From positions 3,038,001-3,102,000 of the forward strand of contig NZ_CP026031.1 of assembly GCF_003726095.1 (NCBI RefSeq): DNA of 64,000 nt. Reading direction: 5' to 3'. Source of the DNA: Niallia circulans. Its GTDB lineage: Bacteria > Bacillota > Bacilli > Bacillales > Cytobacillaceae. The notes beneath the pieces are model-generated. The model was given only the letters and a program-made list of their open reading frames with translations, was not told the origin of the DNA and did no database searches. A program made the translations under genes and the position numbers. Positions 18,079 through 27,234 of the stretch are shown here, in pieces. Each line of letters begins with the position of its first letter. Positions within the stretch are counted from its first letter, which is position 1.

Positions 18079-18774
18079 TTATCTCTCACAAGCATACCCA
18101 TCCTTATCTCTATCCATTTTTGACTGATAAGCAGGATGAGAGCTTGGTACCCCATTTGGATAGACAGATCTTAATTCCGTACAATTAGCAAAATTATTAT
18201 TGCCTGAATTAACAGTTGAAGCAGTTGCATTATTATTTTTGGAACTAGCGGTACTGCCTGAATTCGAAGCTTTTGTTGAAGAACTTGATGGCGTGTTCGC
18301 CGCAGCAACTTTGTCTTCTAAGTTATTTACTTTTTCTTCAAGCTCCTTCTTTTCACTTTCTAAGTTAGCGATTTTTTCTTCTTGTGATTTTTTGTATGCT
18401 GCAAATTCCTTATCTTGATCCTTGCTATCAGAGAGCTTAGCTTCTGTATCACTTAATTCAGTTGAAAGTTTTTCTTTATCTGATTCGAGTTCTACGACTT
18501 TATCTTCAAGCTCTTTTGCTTTTGTTTTTAATGCTTTTACTTCTGACTCTAATTTACTATTCTTTCCCTCTACTTCTTGTAATTGTCCTTGAGTTCCTGT
18601 ATCAAGAAAAGAAGCCGAAAGAATCATTAATAAGAAACCACCAATTAAGGAAAAATAAAATATTTTCTTTGAAAGAATTGGATTTCTGCCTCTCACCTTT
18701 TTAAGCAAATAGATAACGAAGTAAATAAGCGCAAATACCATTAATAATAATCCTATAAGTCCTAAGCCAATCAT
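18079..18774 (-). CDS. membrane-anchored coiled-coil protein with Excalibur calcium-binding domain
   Basis: A 231-residue protein. Two N-terminal hydrophobic segments (about 1-25 and 38-58) are followed by a long charged coiled coil (about 70-155, repeated heptads rich in L, E, K), a serine/asparagine-rich linker, and a C-terminal Excalibur domain (NCTELRSVYPNGVPSSHPAY ... DRDKDGYACE) with the DxDxDGxxC calcium-binding pattern. The domain is common on surface proteins of Bacillaceae and its role is mostly unknown. A GGAGG site 5 nt before the ATG at 18774 fixes the start; the in-frame TTG at 18786 lies within that site. Gap 18775-18937 has nothing recognisable. Confidence 0.85.
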   Translation of the reverse strand: MIGLGLIGLLLMVFALIYFVIYLLKKVRGRNPILSKKIFYFSLIGGFLLMILSASFLDTGTQGQLQEVEGKNSKLESEVKALKTKAKELEDKVVELESDKEKLSTELSDTEAKLSDSKDQDKEFAAYKKSQEEKIANLESEKKELEEKVNNLEDKVAAANTPSSSSTKASNSGSTASSKNNNATASTVNSGNNNFANCTELRSVYPNGVPSSHPAYQSKMDRDKDGYACER

Positions 18775-18937
18775 GCTGTCCTCCAAAAAATTATATTTAG
18801 GAGCCTCTTCCTATAACTTGAAAAGTAGTCATTAAGAAGTAAATCCCACCCATTTACTATCGGTAGTTTTTCCTATATTTCTATAAAATTCTTTCGACAA
18901 AATCTGCATATTCCTTTTAATTTTACTATCTCAATAC

Positions 18938-18990
18938 AAAAAACTCCAATCTCACAAAACCGATATAACGCAGTTTTGATGAGATGGGAG
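18938..18990 (-). terminator. rho-independent terminator of the AfuABC-type operon
   Basis: On the minus strand CTCC-ATCTCA-CAAAAC pairs with GTTTTG-TGAGAT-GGAG (one mismatch, one bulge) and is followed by TTTTTT. It ends the operon 22849-19049. Confidence 0.8.
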
Positions 18991-19048
18991 CCTCTTTGAT
19001 TTGCATCTACTTCTCTTAAACAACTACTCGTTAATCTATAGGCAAAAG

Positions 19049-20710
19049 TTATAGCGTAATACTATCATTTTTAGATACTTTCATAAATATTAAGAGAGAG
19101 AGAACTGTTATTATCGTTAATATTGTAGACAGTGCTGCTGCAATACCATAATTCCCCCGAATTACCTCCGTATAGATTGCTACTGTCATTGTTTTGGTAT
19201 TTACCGTATATAGCAATATGGACGTAGAAAGCTCTGAAAGCATGGTAATCCAGCTCAATATTGCTCCAGAGATAATGCCAGGCAACATCATTGGAACGGT
19301 TATTTTGATAAAAGTATTTAACCGGCTACTGCCTAAACTTTCAGCCGCTTCCTCAATAGAAGGTGGAATTTGCTGTAAGGAGGCTACTGATGATCTTATC
19401 GTATACGGCAATCTTCTAATAGATAAAGAAATAACCATAATAAACGCTGTACCAGTAATTGCGATTATTCCACTTCCACCTATTCCCGTATTAAATGATG
19501 CTAATAAGGCTATCCCTAAAACAGTGCCAGGAACAATATAAGGAATCATACTTAAACTATCAATCAATGATGTAAATAGGTTACGTTTCCTTACCGCCAA
19601 ATAAGAAATAAAGATAGCAAAAATAACTACGATTACTAGGGCTAAGAAAGGTATCCTTATCGTGTTAATTATCGCTGATCCCATTCTATCCCATGCTTCT
19701 ATATAACTATTAAAAGAATATCCCTCTTGAAATACCATCCCTTTTGTATTTAAAAACGAGGTATACATCAGGTAAAATTGTGGCAGCATCGCAATAAATA
19801 CAATGCCATAAACTACTATATAAACAAAAAGTTTCTTAAATCCTTTCATACTTTTGGGCTGCACAGGGTGAAGCGAACTCATACTAAAAGAATTTTTATT
19901 GGACACATATTTCTGAATTAAAAATATGACTAAGGCAATAACAATTGCAATAATAGCTAAAGAAGCTGCAAATGCTGCATTTCCTCCTACCTCACTAATG
20001 AACTGCGTATAAATTAACACCGGGAAAGTTCGATAACCTTCTCCAATTAACATTGGGGTTCCAAAATCGGAAAACGCCCGCATAAAAACTAGTAAAGCTC
20101 CTGCTAAAATGGTAGGAATCAACAGTGGTAATAACACTTTGAAAAACCGAGCTATTCCTGTACATCCCATACTCTCAGCTGCTTCTAAAATCGAATTATC
20201 AATACTCTTGAAGGCACCTGTAACATATAAGAAAATAAGCGGGAACAACTGCAAAGTAAAAACTAGGGTTATTCCAGAAAATCCGTAAATATCAAATGGA
20301 GGAAAATGAAGATATTCCACTAAAAATTTAGTAATGACTCCATTTCTTCCTAATAATAGGATCCATGAGTAGGCACCAATAAAAGGTGCTGACATGGAAG
20401 CTATAATAATTAATACTTGCAGCACTTTTTTTCCTTTAAACTGAAACATGGAAAATAAATAAGCTAAAGTTATTCCAATTACTAACGCAAAGAACGTTGC
20501 AGAAATAGAAACTTTAAAACTATTGATTAATGTTTCCGAGTAGTAACTTTTAGAGAAAAACTCAACAAAGTATTTTAATGAAAAGGAACCATTTATAAAT
20601 AATGCTTGTATTAAAATCATTAATACCGGATATATAAGGAAAACGGTATAAGTAAGAAGGATAAATAAGGAGGAGCCGGTCCAAATATTAAATTTAAACT
20701 TGTTTCTCAT
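19049..20710 (-). CDS. double-module ABC permease, AfuB/FbpB-like
   Basis: A 553-residue permease with two fused halves, each about six helices and each with its own coupling motif (EAAESMGCTGIARFFKVLLPL at about 180-200, and EEAAESLGSSRLNTFIKITVP at about 450-470). Fused halves are typical of the Fe3+/AfuB and 2-aminoethylphosphonate class. It is 3 bp downstream of the ATPase gene. Members were first called iron transporters, but Actinobacillus AfuABC carries sugar phosphates, and the linked YesM/YesN-type kinase and regulator here suggest a sugar phosphate rather than iron. Substrate is inferred. Confidence 0.88.
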   Translation of the reverse strand: MRNKFKFNIWTGSSLFILLTYTVFLIYPVLMILIQALFINGSFSLKYFVEFFSKSYYSETLINSFKVSISATFFALVIGITLAYLFSMFQFKGKKVLQVLIIIASMSAPFIGAYSWILLLGRNGVITKFLVEYLHFPPFDIYGFSGITLVFTLQLFPLIFLYVTGAFKSIDNSILEAAESMGCTGIARFFKVLLPLLIPTILAGALLVFMRAFSDFGTPMLIGEGYRTFPVLIYTQFISEVGGNAAFAASLAIIAIVIALVIFLIQKYVSNKNSFSMSSLHPVQPKSMKGFKKLFVYIVVYGIVFIAMLPQFYLMYTSFLNTKGMVFQEGYSFNSYIEAWDRMGSAIINTIRIPFLALVIVVIFAIFISYLAVRKRNLFTSLIDSLSMIPYIVPGTVLGIALLASFNTGIGGSGIIAITGTAFIMVISLSIRRLPYTIRSSVASLQQIPPSIEEAAESLGSSRLNTFIKITVPMMLPGIISGAILSWITMLSELSTSILLYTVNTKTMTVAIYTEVIRGNYGIAAALSTILTIITVLSLLIFMKVSKNDSITL

Positions 20711-20713
20711 TAT

Positions 20714-21796
20714 TTACACCCCCAATAAATTACGTGAACCATCATCTGTAAATATATTGATTTTTTGTTTATTTATCTCCAGCCAGACTTCATCCCCAGC
20801 CTTCAAATCTTCTTCAAATGTTGACTCTTCACTTACTTGAATATTTTCTCCTGTATCAAGATGAATGAAATATTCCGTATTCATTCCTAGGTAGACACTA
20901 TCAGTTATTACGCCACGAATAGTATCAGGATTTTGCTTTGTTCTTACATATTCCTCTGGTCTAATACTCACTCTAACTCTTTGACTATGTTCGCTGGCTA
21001 GTTCATCAAAGGAAAGATTAAAACCATTTTCGAACTCTATTGTGGCACTATCTCCAGTAGAAACTAGTTTCGCTTCTTGTATATTGGTTCTCCCAATAAA
21101 GGTAGCAACAAATTCATTAGCAGGGCGGTGATATAATTCTTTCGGACTTCCAATTTGCTGAATTACTCCATTATTCATAACAGCAATCTGATCTGAAATT
21201 GCCATGGCTTCTTCTTGATCATGGGTAACATATACGGTTGTTATCCCCACTTCTCTTTGGATATCCCTAATAGCTTGGCGCATATCAAGTCTTAATTTAG
21301 CATCTAAGTTACTTAGCGGTTCATCCATCAGTAGTACATCAGGATTTATTGCTAATGCACGTGCTAGCGCAACACGCTGCTGTTGTCCACCACTTAATTT
21401 TTCAGGTTTCCGCTCACTATATTGCTCAATTTGCATTAATTTCAAATATTGAGTCGTCCTCTTTTGGATTTCCTCTTTCGTAAGTTTTCTTTGTTTTAAA
21501 CCAAATTCTACATTTTCTCTTACCGTTAAATGAGGAAAGATTGCGTAGTTTTGAAATACCATTCCGATATTTCTTTTACTTGGTTCTTTATCATTTATTC
21601 TGTTCTCATTAAAATAGAAGTTTCCTCCTTCTATTGAATTAAAACCAGCTATCATTCTCAGTAAGGTTGTTTTCCCACATCCAGATGGACCTAAGAGGGT
21701 AAATAAAGATCCATCCTTTATATTCAGGGTTAGATCTGGAATTACCGCTACTCCTCCATATTCCTTTTTGGCATGCTCTATATTAATAAAACTCAT
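20714..21796 (-). CDS. ABC transporter ATPase, AfuC/FbpC-like
   Basis: A 360-residue ATPase with Walker A LLGPSGCGKTTLLR, Q-loop VFQNYAIFPH, signature LSGGQQQRVALARA, Walker B VLLMDEPLSNLDAK, H-loop YVTHDQEEA and a C-terminal TOBE/OB-fold regulatory region (about 240-350). It energises the double-module permease encoded 3 bp downstream. The start has a GGAGGTGAAAGAG site. Unlike the two sugar importers elsewhere in the window, this system carries its own ATPase. Confidence 0.92.
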   Translation of the reverse strand: MSFINIEHAKKEYGGVAVIPDLTLNIKDGSLFTLLGPSGCGKTTLLRMIAGFNSIEGGNFYFNENRINDKEPSKRNIGMVFQNYAIFPHLTVRENVEFGLKQRKLTKEEIQKRTTQYLKLMQIEQYSERKPEKLSGGQQQRVALARALAINPDVLLMDEPLSNLDAKLRLDMRQAIRDIQREVGITTVYVTHDQEEAMAISDQIAVMNNGVIQQIGSPKELYHRPANEFVATFIGRTNIQEAKLVSTGDSATIEFENGFNLSFDELASEHSQRVRVSIRPEEYVRTKQNPDTIRGVITDSVYLGMNTEYFIHLDTGENIQVSEESTFEEDLKAGDEVWLEINKQKINIFTDDGSRNLLGV

Positions 21797-21820
21797 TCTC
21801 TTTCACCTCCTGGCCTCTCA

Positions 21821-22849
21821 TTATTTAGATTGAATATCAACAAATATTTCATTATAATGTTGGACAATTTCATCCTTATGCTGAATAACATATTCATAGT
21901 CTTCTGTTAATGTCTTAATATCTGCAAGCGGCTTCATATTTTCTCCGATTTCTACATCATCTCTAACTGGTCTATTAGTTGTTGATTTTGCAAGTACCTC
22001 TTGAACATCTTTAGAAATAATGAAATCAAGGAATTTTTTCGCATTATCCATATTTTTGGCATTTTTCACAACCGCTGAGTTTGCAGGTAAGAAAACCGTA
22101 CCTTCTTCTGGATAAATAATTTCAACATTCGCTCCATCATTCAATAACTTCACTGTCGGATCTTCATAAGATAATCCAACTGCCATCTCTCCATCGGCCA
22201 CTGTTTTATATACATTACTAGAACTAGAGTTGATTTTTCCATCTATATTTGTAAAGAGATCTTCTACATAATTCCAGGCATCATCTGAATCATATCCGCC
22301 CTTTGCAAGTAAAATATTCGTTAATTGCGAAAATGCACTTGATGAATTAACTGGATCAGCTGTAGAGATTTTTCCTTTTAACTCGGGATTCAATAAATCA
22401 GCATATCCTTTAATATCCATTCCTTTTGTCAGATCTTTATTTACAACAAGTACACTTCCATCTAAAGTAAATGGAGTAGAATACCCATTAGTATTGCGAT
22501 ATTCCTCTATTACATTTTCGTTTTCAGCAGAAACATATTCTTCGAATAATTCTCCATGAAGAGCATAAGTAGTATAGGTTCCTCCAAACATTACATCCGC
22601 CACTGGAGAGTCTTTTTCGCTTTCCAACTTTTTGAATAACTCTCCTGTACCAGCCTGAATTAACTCAACCTTGATTCCATATTTTTCTTCAAAGGCAGGG
22701 ATTGTCGCATTAATTAACCCTTCTGAATTTGGTGTGTAAATAACTAATTTATCCGATGCTCCTTCTCCCGCTTTCTCTTCAGATGAACAAGCAGTTAGTG
22801 CTAATACACCAACAACTACCAAAATCAACATTTTCCAATATCTTTTCAT
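21821..22849 (-). CDS. substrate-binding lipoprotein, AfuA/HptA-like
   Basis: A 342-residue lipoprotein with signal peptide MKRYWKMLILVVVGVLALTA and lipidated cysteine in LTACSSE. The fold is that of ferric-type periplasmic binding proteins (LVIYTPNSEGLINATIPAFEE ... GGTYTTYAL ... PANSAVVKNAKN). The tyrosine pair that chelates iron in FbpA is not obvious, in keeping with an organic phosphate ligand. In S. aureus the related HptA senses glucose-6-phosphate for the HptRS two-component system; here a kinase/regulator pair lies directly upstream. An AAGGAGAGG site precedes the ATG. A strong cre-like site lies about 45-60 bp upstream. Confidence 0.85.
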   Translation of the reverse strand: MKRYWKMLILVVVGVLALTACSSEEKAGEGASDKLVIYTPNSEGLINATIPAFEEKYGIKVELIQAGTGELFKKLESEKDSPVADVMFGGTYTTYALHGELFEEYVSAENENVIEEYRNTNGYSTPFTLDGSVLVVNKDLTKGMDIKGYADLLNPELKGKISTADPVNSSSAFSQLTNILLAKGGYDSDDAWNYVEDLFTNIDGKINSSSSNVYKTVADGEMAVGLSYEDPTVKLLNDGANVEIIYPEEGTVFLPANSAVVKNAKNMDNAKKFLDFIISKDVQEVLAKSTTNRPVRDDVEIGENMKPLADIKTLTEDYEYVIQHKDEIVQHYNEIFVDIQSK

Positions 22850-22891
22850 TTATTATCCTCTCCTTATCATTGATATGTTTAGGATAATATA

Positions 22892-22909
22892 TAAGCAAAC
22901 GCTTTCAAA
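22892..22909 (+). promoter_or_regulatory. cre-like CcpA site upstream of AfuA-like gene
   Basis: TAAGCAAACGCTTTCAAA matches WWTGNAARCGNWWWCAWW with one mismatch (AG for TG). It lies in the 95-bp gap between the binding-protein gene and the upstream regulator gene, which indicates a separate, catabolite-controlled promoter for the transporter genes. Confidence 0.65.
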
Positions 22910-22944
22910 TGGTACTATTCTATAAATTCAGAGAAAATTCTACA

Positions 22945-23709
22945 CTACTTTCTCTCCAAAAATTCAGTACAAGTATATCCTGTGTATTTCTTAAACACTT
23001 GATTAAAATACTTATAATCAGTGAAACCAACTTTTTCAGCTATTTGATAAATTTTATACTCTCCGCGTTGAACCTCTTCAATTGATTTTTTTATTCGATA
23101 TTGATTCAGGTATTCATTAAAAGTTTGTTTGGTTTCCTCTTTAAATTTCTTATAAAGAAGAGATGAGCTATATCCCAGTTCATTTGACACTGCATTAAAA
23201 GTAAACTTTTTTGCGTAATTTTTCTCAATATATTGAATCATCTGCTTAACTAAATGATCATAATGACCCTCAAAAGATGAATGTGCTAACCCCTTAATCA
23301 TATCGTCTATTTTCTGCTTTTCCTTTTGTTCCAGTTTCAATATATCTACCATTGTCCCTGCTTTTCTGATAGCTTCTTTTAATTCTGATTCATTTATCGG
23401 TTTTACAATAAATTCAACTGCGTCATAAGAAATTGCCTTTTTTGCATTAGGAAAATCATTATATCCCGAGACAATAATTTTTGAAAAAATAAGATATTTT
23501 GTTTCTTCAAGCATTTGAAAGGCATTTTTTCTTGGCATATTAATATCTGTAATGACAATATCAGGCTTTAGTTCATTTATAAGTTCAATTCCTTCTTCCC
23601 CATCACTTGCTTCTCCAATTACTACGCAATTAACTGATTCATAATCAAAACCATAACGCAGCCATTTTCTTATTAATTTTTCATCTTCAATAATGAGAAC
23701 TCTGTACAT
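22945..23709 (-). CDS. AraC-type response regulator of the AfuABC-linked system (HptR-like)
   Basis: A 254-residue regulator with a receiver domain (D8-D9-like EDE start, phospho-acceptor D55 in VITDINMPRK, lysine in FIVKPINE) and a C-terminal AraC-type DNA-binding domain (FTFNAVSNELGYSSSLLYKK ... VGFTDYKYFNQVFKKYTGYT). It is much shorter than the YesN protein at 3128-4723, lacking the long middle region. It is 7 bp downstream of its kinase gene. Size and context match HptR of staphylococci. Its likely targets are the AfuA-C genes immediately downstream. Confidence 0.88.
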   Translation of the reverse strand: MYRVLIIEDEKLIRKWLRYGFDYESVNCVVIGEASDGEEGIELINELKPDIVITDINMPRKNAFQMLEETKYLIFSKIIVSGYNDFPNAKKAISYDAVEFIVKPINESELKEAIRKAGTMVDILKLEQKEKQKIDDMIKGLAHSSFEGHYDHLVKQMIQYIEKNYAKKFTFNAVSNELGYSSSLLYKKFKEETKQTFNEYLNQYRIKKSIEEVQRGEYKIYQIAEKVGFTDYKYFNQVFKKYTGYTCTEFLERK

Positions 23710-23716
23710 TTTTCTC

Positions 23717-25357
23717 TCACTCCCTGATTTTCATAATGACAGTCGTATGTTCCTCAGGACTTTTTACTTTGAAGTAAGAATTTGGGTACATTAATAATAA
23801 TCTTCTCTTTGCATTATATAGGCCATGATGGTTCCCACTTTTCTTAAATACATTTGAATTTACTTTAACTAACGTACTATCATCTATACCTCCTCCATTA
23901 TCGCTTATTTGTATCGTCAAACTTTCCCCAGTTCTGACGATATTAATTGATAAATGTAAATCTCTTCTATCTCTAAATCCATATTTCATACTATTTTCTA
24001 CTATTGGCAAAATTAACAATTTCGGAATGAGGAATTCCTCTGTTTGTTCCTCTATCGTTATGTCAAACGTAAATCGCTCAAACCGTTCTTTGCAAATTTC
24101 CAAATAGTTTTTAATATAAAGCATATCGGTTTTAATGGCTGCTACTTCATTCATTTTGGAAATGCTATATCTCAAAATAGTATTTAGATTTAAGATTAAT
24201 TTGTTAGCTAATTCTGTATCATAATAAGTTGCTACTCGTATCGTTTCCAATGTATTATACAGAAAGTGAGGATTAAATTGCGCCTCTAGCATTTTGCGTT
24301 CTGAGATGACATTTTCCTTTAGTAAAGAAATGTTATTTTGATTTAATTCTTCTAATTCATCGAGCATTTGATTTATATTTTCACTCAAAAATTGGAATTC
24401 ATCTTTTGACTCTATCTTAAAGCGATAGTTTTTATTATTTGTTACTTTTTTCATTTCATTGGATATAAATTCCACATATCTAGCATTATTGTAAGCGATC
24501 TTTTTAGAGGAATAACGAGAAAAAAGTAATAAAAAGAAAACCAAAATCATGACGATGCTAAACGAAAAGCGCCATAATATGTTTAGTGATTCTAATTTTT
24601 TATAAACAATTAAATTCATATTTGATTCCAGCAGTCTATGTTTGGAGTAATAGTTCTCTTCTTCACTTTGAAAATTTCCATCCCTTACTTCTGAACTTAC
24701 TTTTTCTAAAGATCCTTTTAAAAATTCGAATGAGCTACTGGAGAAAACATTATGATAATTATCATACAGTAGATATTGGGTTCCATTTCCTGAAGAGTTT
24801 TGCAGAAAATCATTTCCATTCATTAAAAAAGCCGCATATCCAATCGTATAGGAATCCTCCTTTATCTTTTTTAAGGATAATAAGGTATGCTCTCTTTGAG
24901 GAGTCATAAATATCCGACGGATAACTTTTTCCTCTAATGGATTATTATCTACTACCGTATTTAAGAAATAGATCAACCTAATATCTTCTTTCTTCTCGCT
25001 ATCAAATAATAAATTTTTATTTTTATCCAATAATAATAACCGAATTCTTATATTCCTTTCCTTTCTGCTTAGAAGGTGATAATACTCTTCATATAAATCT
25101 CTATCAGTTAATTTTCCATCTACATATCTTGCAAATATGGTTTCGCTGTACATTTCTAAATTTTCATCAAGGTAACTAGTTATACTTTTATACTGATTAG
25201 TAATCCTTTCCCTTTCTTCTGTTATTTCTTGGTTGATTGAATAGTAATAGTAGCCAAATAGTCCTCCAAAAATCACCAAGGAAGCCAGCGAGATAGTAAT
25301 AAGCGAACTTACCATAATTTCCTTTCGTAATCTATCTTTAAATTTAAACGTTTTCAA
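23717..25357 (-). CDS. sensor histidine kinase of the AfuABC-linked system (HptS-like)
   Basis: A 546-residue kinase of the LytS/YesM type with helices at about 14-38 and 261-280, an extracytoplasmic region of about 220 residues between them, the motif FNPHFLYNTLET with predicted phospho-histidine H364, and HATPase_c (VENSMKYGFRD ... ISDNGGGID). It starts with TTG at 25357 behind an AAAGGTGGGTGA site. A cre-like sequence overlaps this start. The kinase may sense its ligand through the AfuA-like lipoprotein, as HptS does with HptA; that is inference from family and order. Confidence 0.86.
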   Translation of the reverse strand: MKTFKFKDRLRKEIMVSSLITISLASLVIFGGLFGYYYYSINQEITEERERITNQYKSITSYLDENLEMYSETIFARYVDGKLTDRDLYEEYYHLLSRKERNIRIRLLLLDKNKNLLFDSEKKEDIRLIYFLNTVVDNNPLEEKVIRRIFMTPQREHTLLSLKKIKEDSYTIGYAAFLMNGNDFLQNSSGNGTQYLLYDNYHNVFSSSSFEFLKGSLEKVSSEVRDGNFQSEEENYYSKHRLLESNMNLIVYKKLESLNILWRFSFSIVMILVFFLLLFSRYSSKKIAYNNARYVEFISNEMKKVTNNKNYRFKIESKDEFQFLSENINQMLDELEELNQNNISLLKENVISERKMLEAQFNPHFLYNTLETIRVATYYDTELANKLILNLNTILRYSISKMNEVAAIKTDMLYIKNYLEICKERFERFTFDITIEEQTEEFLIPKLLILPIVENSMKYGFRDRRDLHLSINIVRTGESLTIQISDNGGGIDDSTLVKVNSNVFKKSGNHHGLYNAKRRLLLMYPNSYFKVKSPEEHTTVIMKIRE

Positions 25358-25358
25358 A
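25341..25358 (+). promoter_or_regulatory. cre-like CcpA site overlapping the kinase start codon
   Basis: AATTTAAACGTTTTCAAA fits the cre consensus with one mismatch (TT for TG). It covers the TTG start of the kinase gene, a position where CcpA would act as a roadblock. As the bases are also coding, chance is possible. Confidence 0.4.
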
Positions 25359-25643
25359 AAAATGATTCACCCACCTTTCTTTACTAACTCCTTATTATTA
25401 CGACTACTTTACCAAGATAATTAAAAATTGGAAAGGTAATTTGAAAAACGATACTCACAAACTATTAAATACCAAAAACAGCAGAAGAGACAATTCAAGA
25501 TAAATAGGATTGTTCTATGCGAATTATATGACTTTCAGGATCATATTGTAAGTCGCATATTAATGTATTCTTCACCATATAAGATAAAAAGAAGCATAGA
25601 TTTCTTTTCACTTTCTTAATCATTTATGTAGGTATGTTTAAAT

Positions 25644-25685
25644 AAAAACAGAAGATATCAATATGAATCATTGATACCTTCTGTT
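25644..25685 (-). terminator. rho-independent terminator of treP
   Basis: On the minus strand AACAGAAG-TATCAAT pairs with ATTGATA-CTTCTGTT and a TTTTATTT tail follows. It begins 17 bp after the treP stop, so treP is transcribed alone. The rest of 25358-25701 holds nothing recognisable. Confidence 0.8.
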
Positions 25686-25701
25686 ATAAATACTCTACTA
25701 T

Positions 25702-27102
25702 TTATTGCGCCTTGCGCACTTTTCCAAATAATATTGTTAAAAGGAATGGGACGATTATGACAATGGCCATTCCAATGAAGAATGCTCCCCAATTATTAGG
25801 GAAAATGGACAGGAATCCTGGCAAGCCGCCTACTCCTATTGAAGGTGCTTTTACTGCTTGGATAGAAATAAAGGCACCAGCTATAGCAGATCCAATAATG
25901 GCCGAAATAAAGGCAAAGCGGAAGCGCAGATTAACACCAAACAACGCTGGCTCCGTAACACCAAGATACGCGGAGATAGCTGAAGTTACTGACAAACTCT
26001 TTAATTTTTCATCTTTTAATATAAACAACATGGCAAGTGCTGCTGACCCTTGAGCAATATTGGATAAAGCAACCATCGGCCATAAAAATGTTCCGCCAGT
26101 GCTTCCGATCAACTGCAAATCTACTGCTAAGAATGTATGATGCATACCAGTAATAACAAGCGGTGCATATAATCCGCCGTATATTAATCCACCTAAAATT
26201 GGCGCAAAATCAAAAATTGCTACAACGCCATCTGTAATTAAGTTGCCAATAAAAAATGTGATGGGACCGATTGCAATAAATGATACAAAACCAGTTACAA
26301 GTAAAGCAATAGGTGCTACGAATAACATTTGAAAAGAATCTGGAATTCTGTTTCTTAAGAAAATTTCTAATTTAGCTAAAACATAAGAAGCAAGCAGGAC
26401 TGGTAAAACCTGACCTTGATAGCCAACCTTTTCTACTTCTAAACCAAAAATGTTCCATGTCGGAATTTCTTTTGCACTTCCATATCCCCATGCATTCAAT
26501 AAATCAGGATGAACGAGCATTAATCCAAGCACAATCCCTAATAAAGGACTGCCGCCAAATCGAGTCATTGCAGACCAGCCGATTAAACCGGGTAAAAAAG
26601 TAAACGCTGTATTAGCTATTAAATTGATAATACTAGCAAAGTCTGCCCATTGTGGATATGCTTGAACCACCGATTGCTCAAAAAAGATACCTTCACCTGT
26701 TAGGACATTATTGATTCCCATTAGTAAACCAGCTGTTACAATTGCAGGCAAAATCGGAATAAATATATCAGCTAACATTTTTACAGCACGCTGTAATGGA
26801 TTTAAATTTTGTTCTGAGGCTTTTTTGACATCATCTTTCGACCCTTCGGATGCACCCGTTTGATTGATTAATTCTTTATAAACCTTCTCCACCGTACCTG
26901 GACCAATTACAACTTGAAATTGTCCATTTGCCGAAAACGACCCTTTCACTAAATCTATTGATTCAAGCTTCTCTTTATCTACTTTTCCTTCATCTGCTAA
27001 TGCAAATCGCAATCTTGTCACACAATGCGTTGCAGCAGAAATATTCTCTTTGCCGCCAATCGCGTCAATTATATTACTAACCTGCTGTTTATCTATGCTC
27101 AT
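25702..27102 (-). CDS. treP: PTS trehalose transporter EIIBC
   Basis: A 466-residue EIIBC permease that imports trehalose as trehalose-6-phosphate. The EIIB domain has the phospho-cysteine C27 in AATHCVTRLRFAL, then VVKGSFS-like and GQFQVVIGPGTV segments, and the EIIC domain carries GMHHTFLAVDLQLIGS and YLGVTEPALFGVN. The sequence follows B. subtilis TreP closely from end to end. An EIIA function must come from elsewhere. TreR-type operators in its promoter support the substrate call. Unusually, neither treA (phosphotrehalase) nor treR is adjacent: a terminator follows directly. Confidence 0.93.
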   Translation of the reverse strand: MSIDKQQVSNIIDAIGGKENISAATHCVTRLRFALADEGKVDKEKLESIDLVKGSFSANGQFQVVIGPGTVEKVYKELINQTGASEGSKDDVKKASEQNLNPLQRAVKMLADIFIPILPAIVTAGLLMGINNVLTGEGIFFEQSVVQAYPQWADFASIINLIANTAFTFLPGLIGWSAMTRFGGSPLLGIVLGLMLVHPDLLNAWGYGSAKEIPTWNIFGLEVEKVGYQGQVLPVLLASYVLAKLEIFLRNRIPDSFQMLFVAPIALLVTGFVSFIAIGPITFFIGNLITDGVVAIFDFAPILGGLIYGGLYAPLVITGMHHTFLAVDLQLIGSTGGTFLWPMVALSNIAQGSAALAMLFILKDEKLKSLSVTSAISAYLGVTEPALFGVNLRFRFAFISAIIGSAIAGAFISIQAVKAPSIGVGGLPGFLSIFPNNWGAFFIGMAIVIIVPFLLTILFGKVRKAQ

Positions 27103-27150
27103 TTCTTACGTCCTCCCATTCTATGATGAAGATGAATTCTATTCCAAAAC

Positions 27151-27168
27151 TAATAAAACGTTTGCAAA
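27151..27168 (+). promoter_or_regulatory. cre-like site in the treP leader
   Basis: TAATAAAACGTTTGCAAA; on the minus strand the half TTTGCAAACG is perfect and the other half has two mismatches. It lies about 30-50 bp downstream of the predicted treP transcription start, a usual repressing position for CcpA. B. subtilis treP is likewise catabolite repressed. Confidence 0.5.
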
Positions 27169-27181
27169 TATTTGTCGAATC

Positions 27182-27193
27182 TTGTATATACAT
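27182..27193. promoter_or_regulatory. TreR operator, promoter-distal copy
   Basis: TTGTATATACAT, one base from the palindrome TTGTATATACAA bound by B. subtilis TreR. It lies just downstream of the predicted treP transcription start. Confidence 0.75.
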
Positions 27194-27205
27194 GTTATAA
27201 AACTA

Positions 27206-27234
27206 ATGATATAGATGTATATACAAGTTGTCAA
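27206..27234 (-). promoter_or_regulatory. treP promoter (sigma-A type)
   Basis: On the minus strand: -35 TTGACA (27234-27229), 17-bp spacer, -10 TATCAT (27211-27206). The spacer contains a TreR operator, so repressor and polymerase compete directly. Confidence 0.8.
27215..27226. promoter_or_regulatory. TreR operator, inside the promoter spacer
   Basis: ATGTATATACAA, one base from TTGTATATACAA. It sits between the -35 and -10 boxes of treP. The two operators are centred 33 bp apart, about three helical turns. Confidence 0.78.

Noticed and set aside
19049..22849. Ferric iron importer
   Set aside because: Family resemblance exists, but no Fur box is seen and the linked kinase/regulator and cre-like sites suggest a sugar phosphate; kept as an alternative only.
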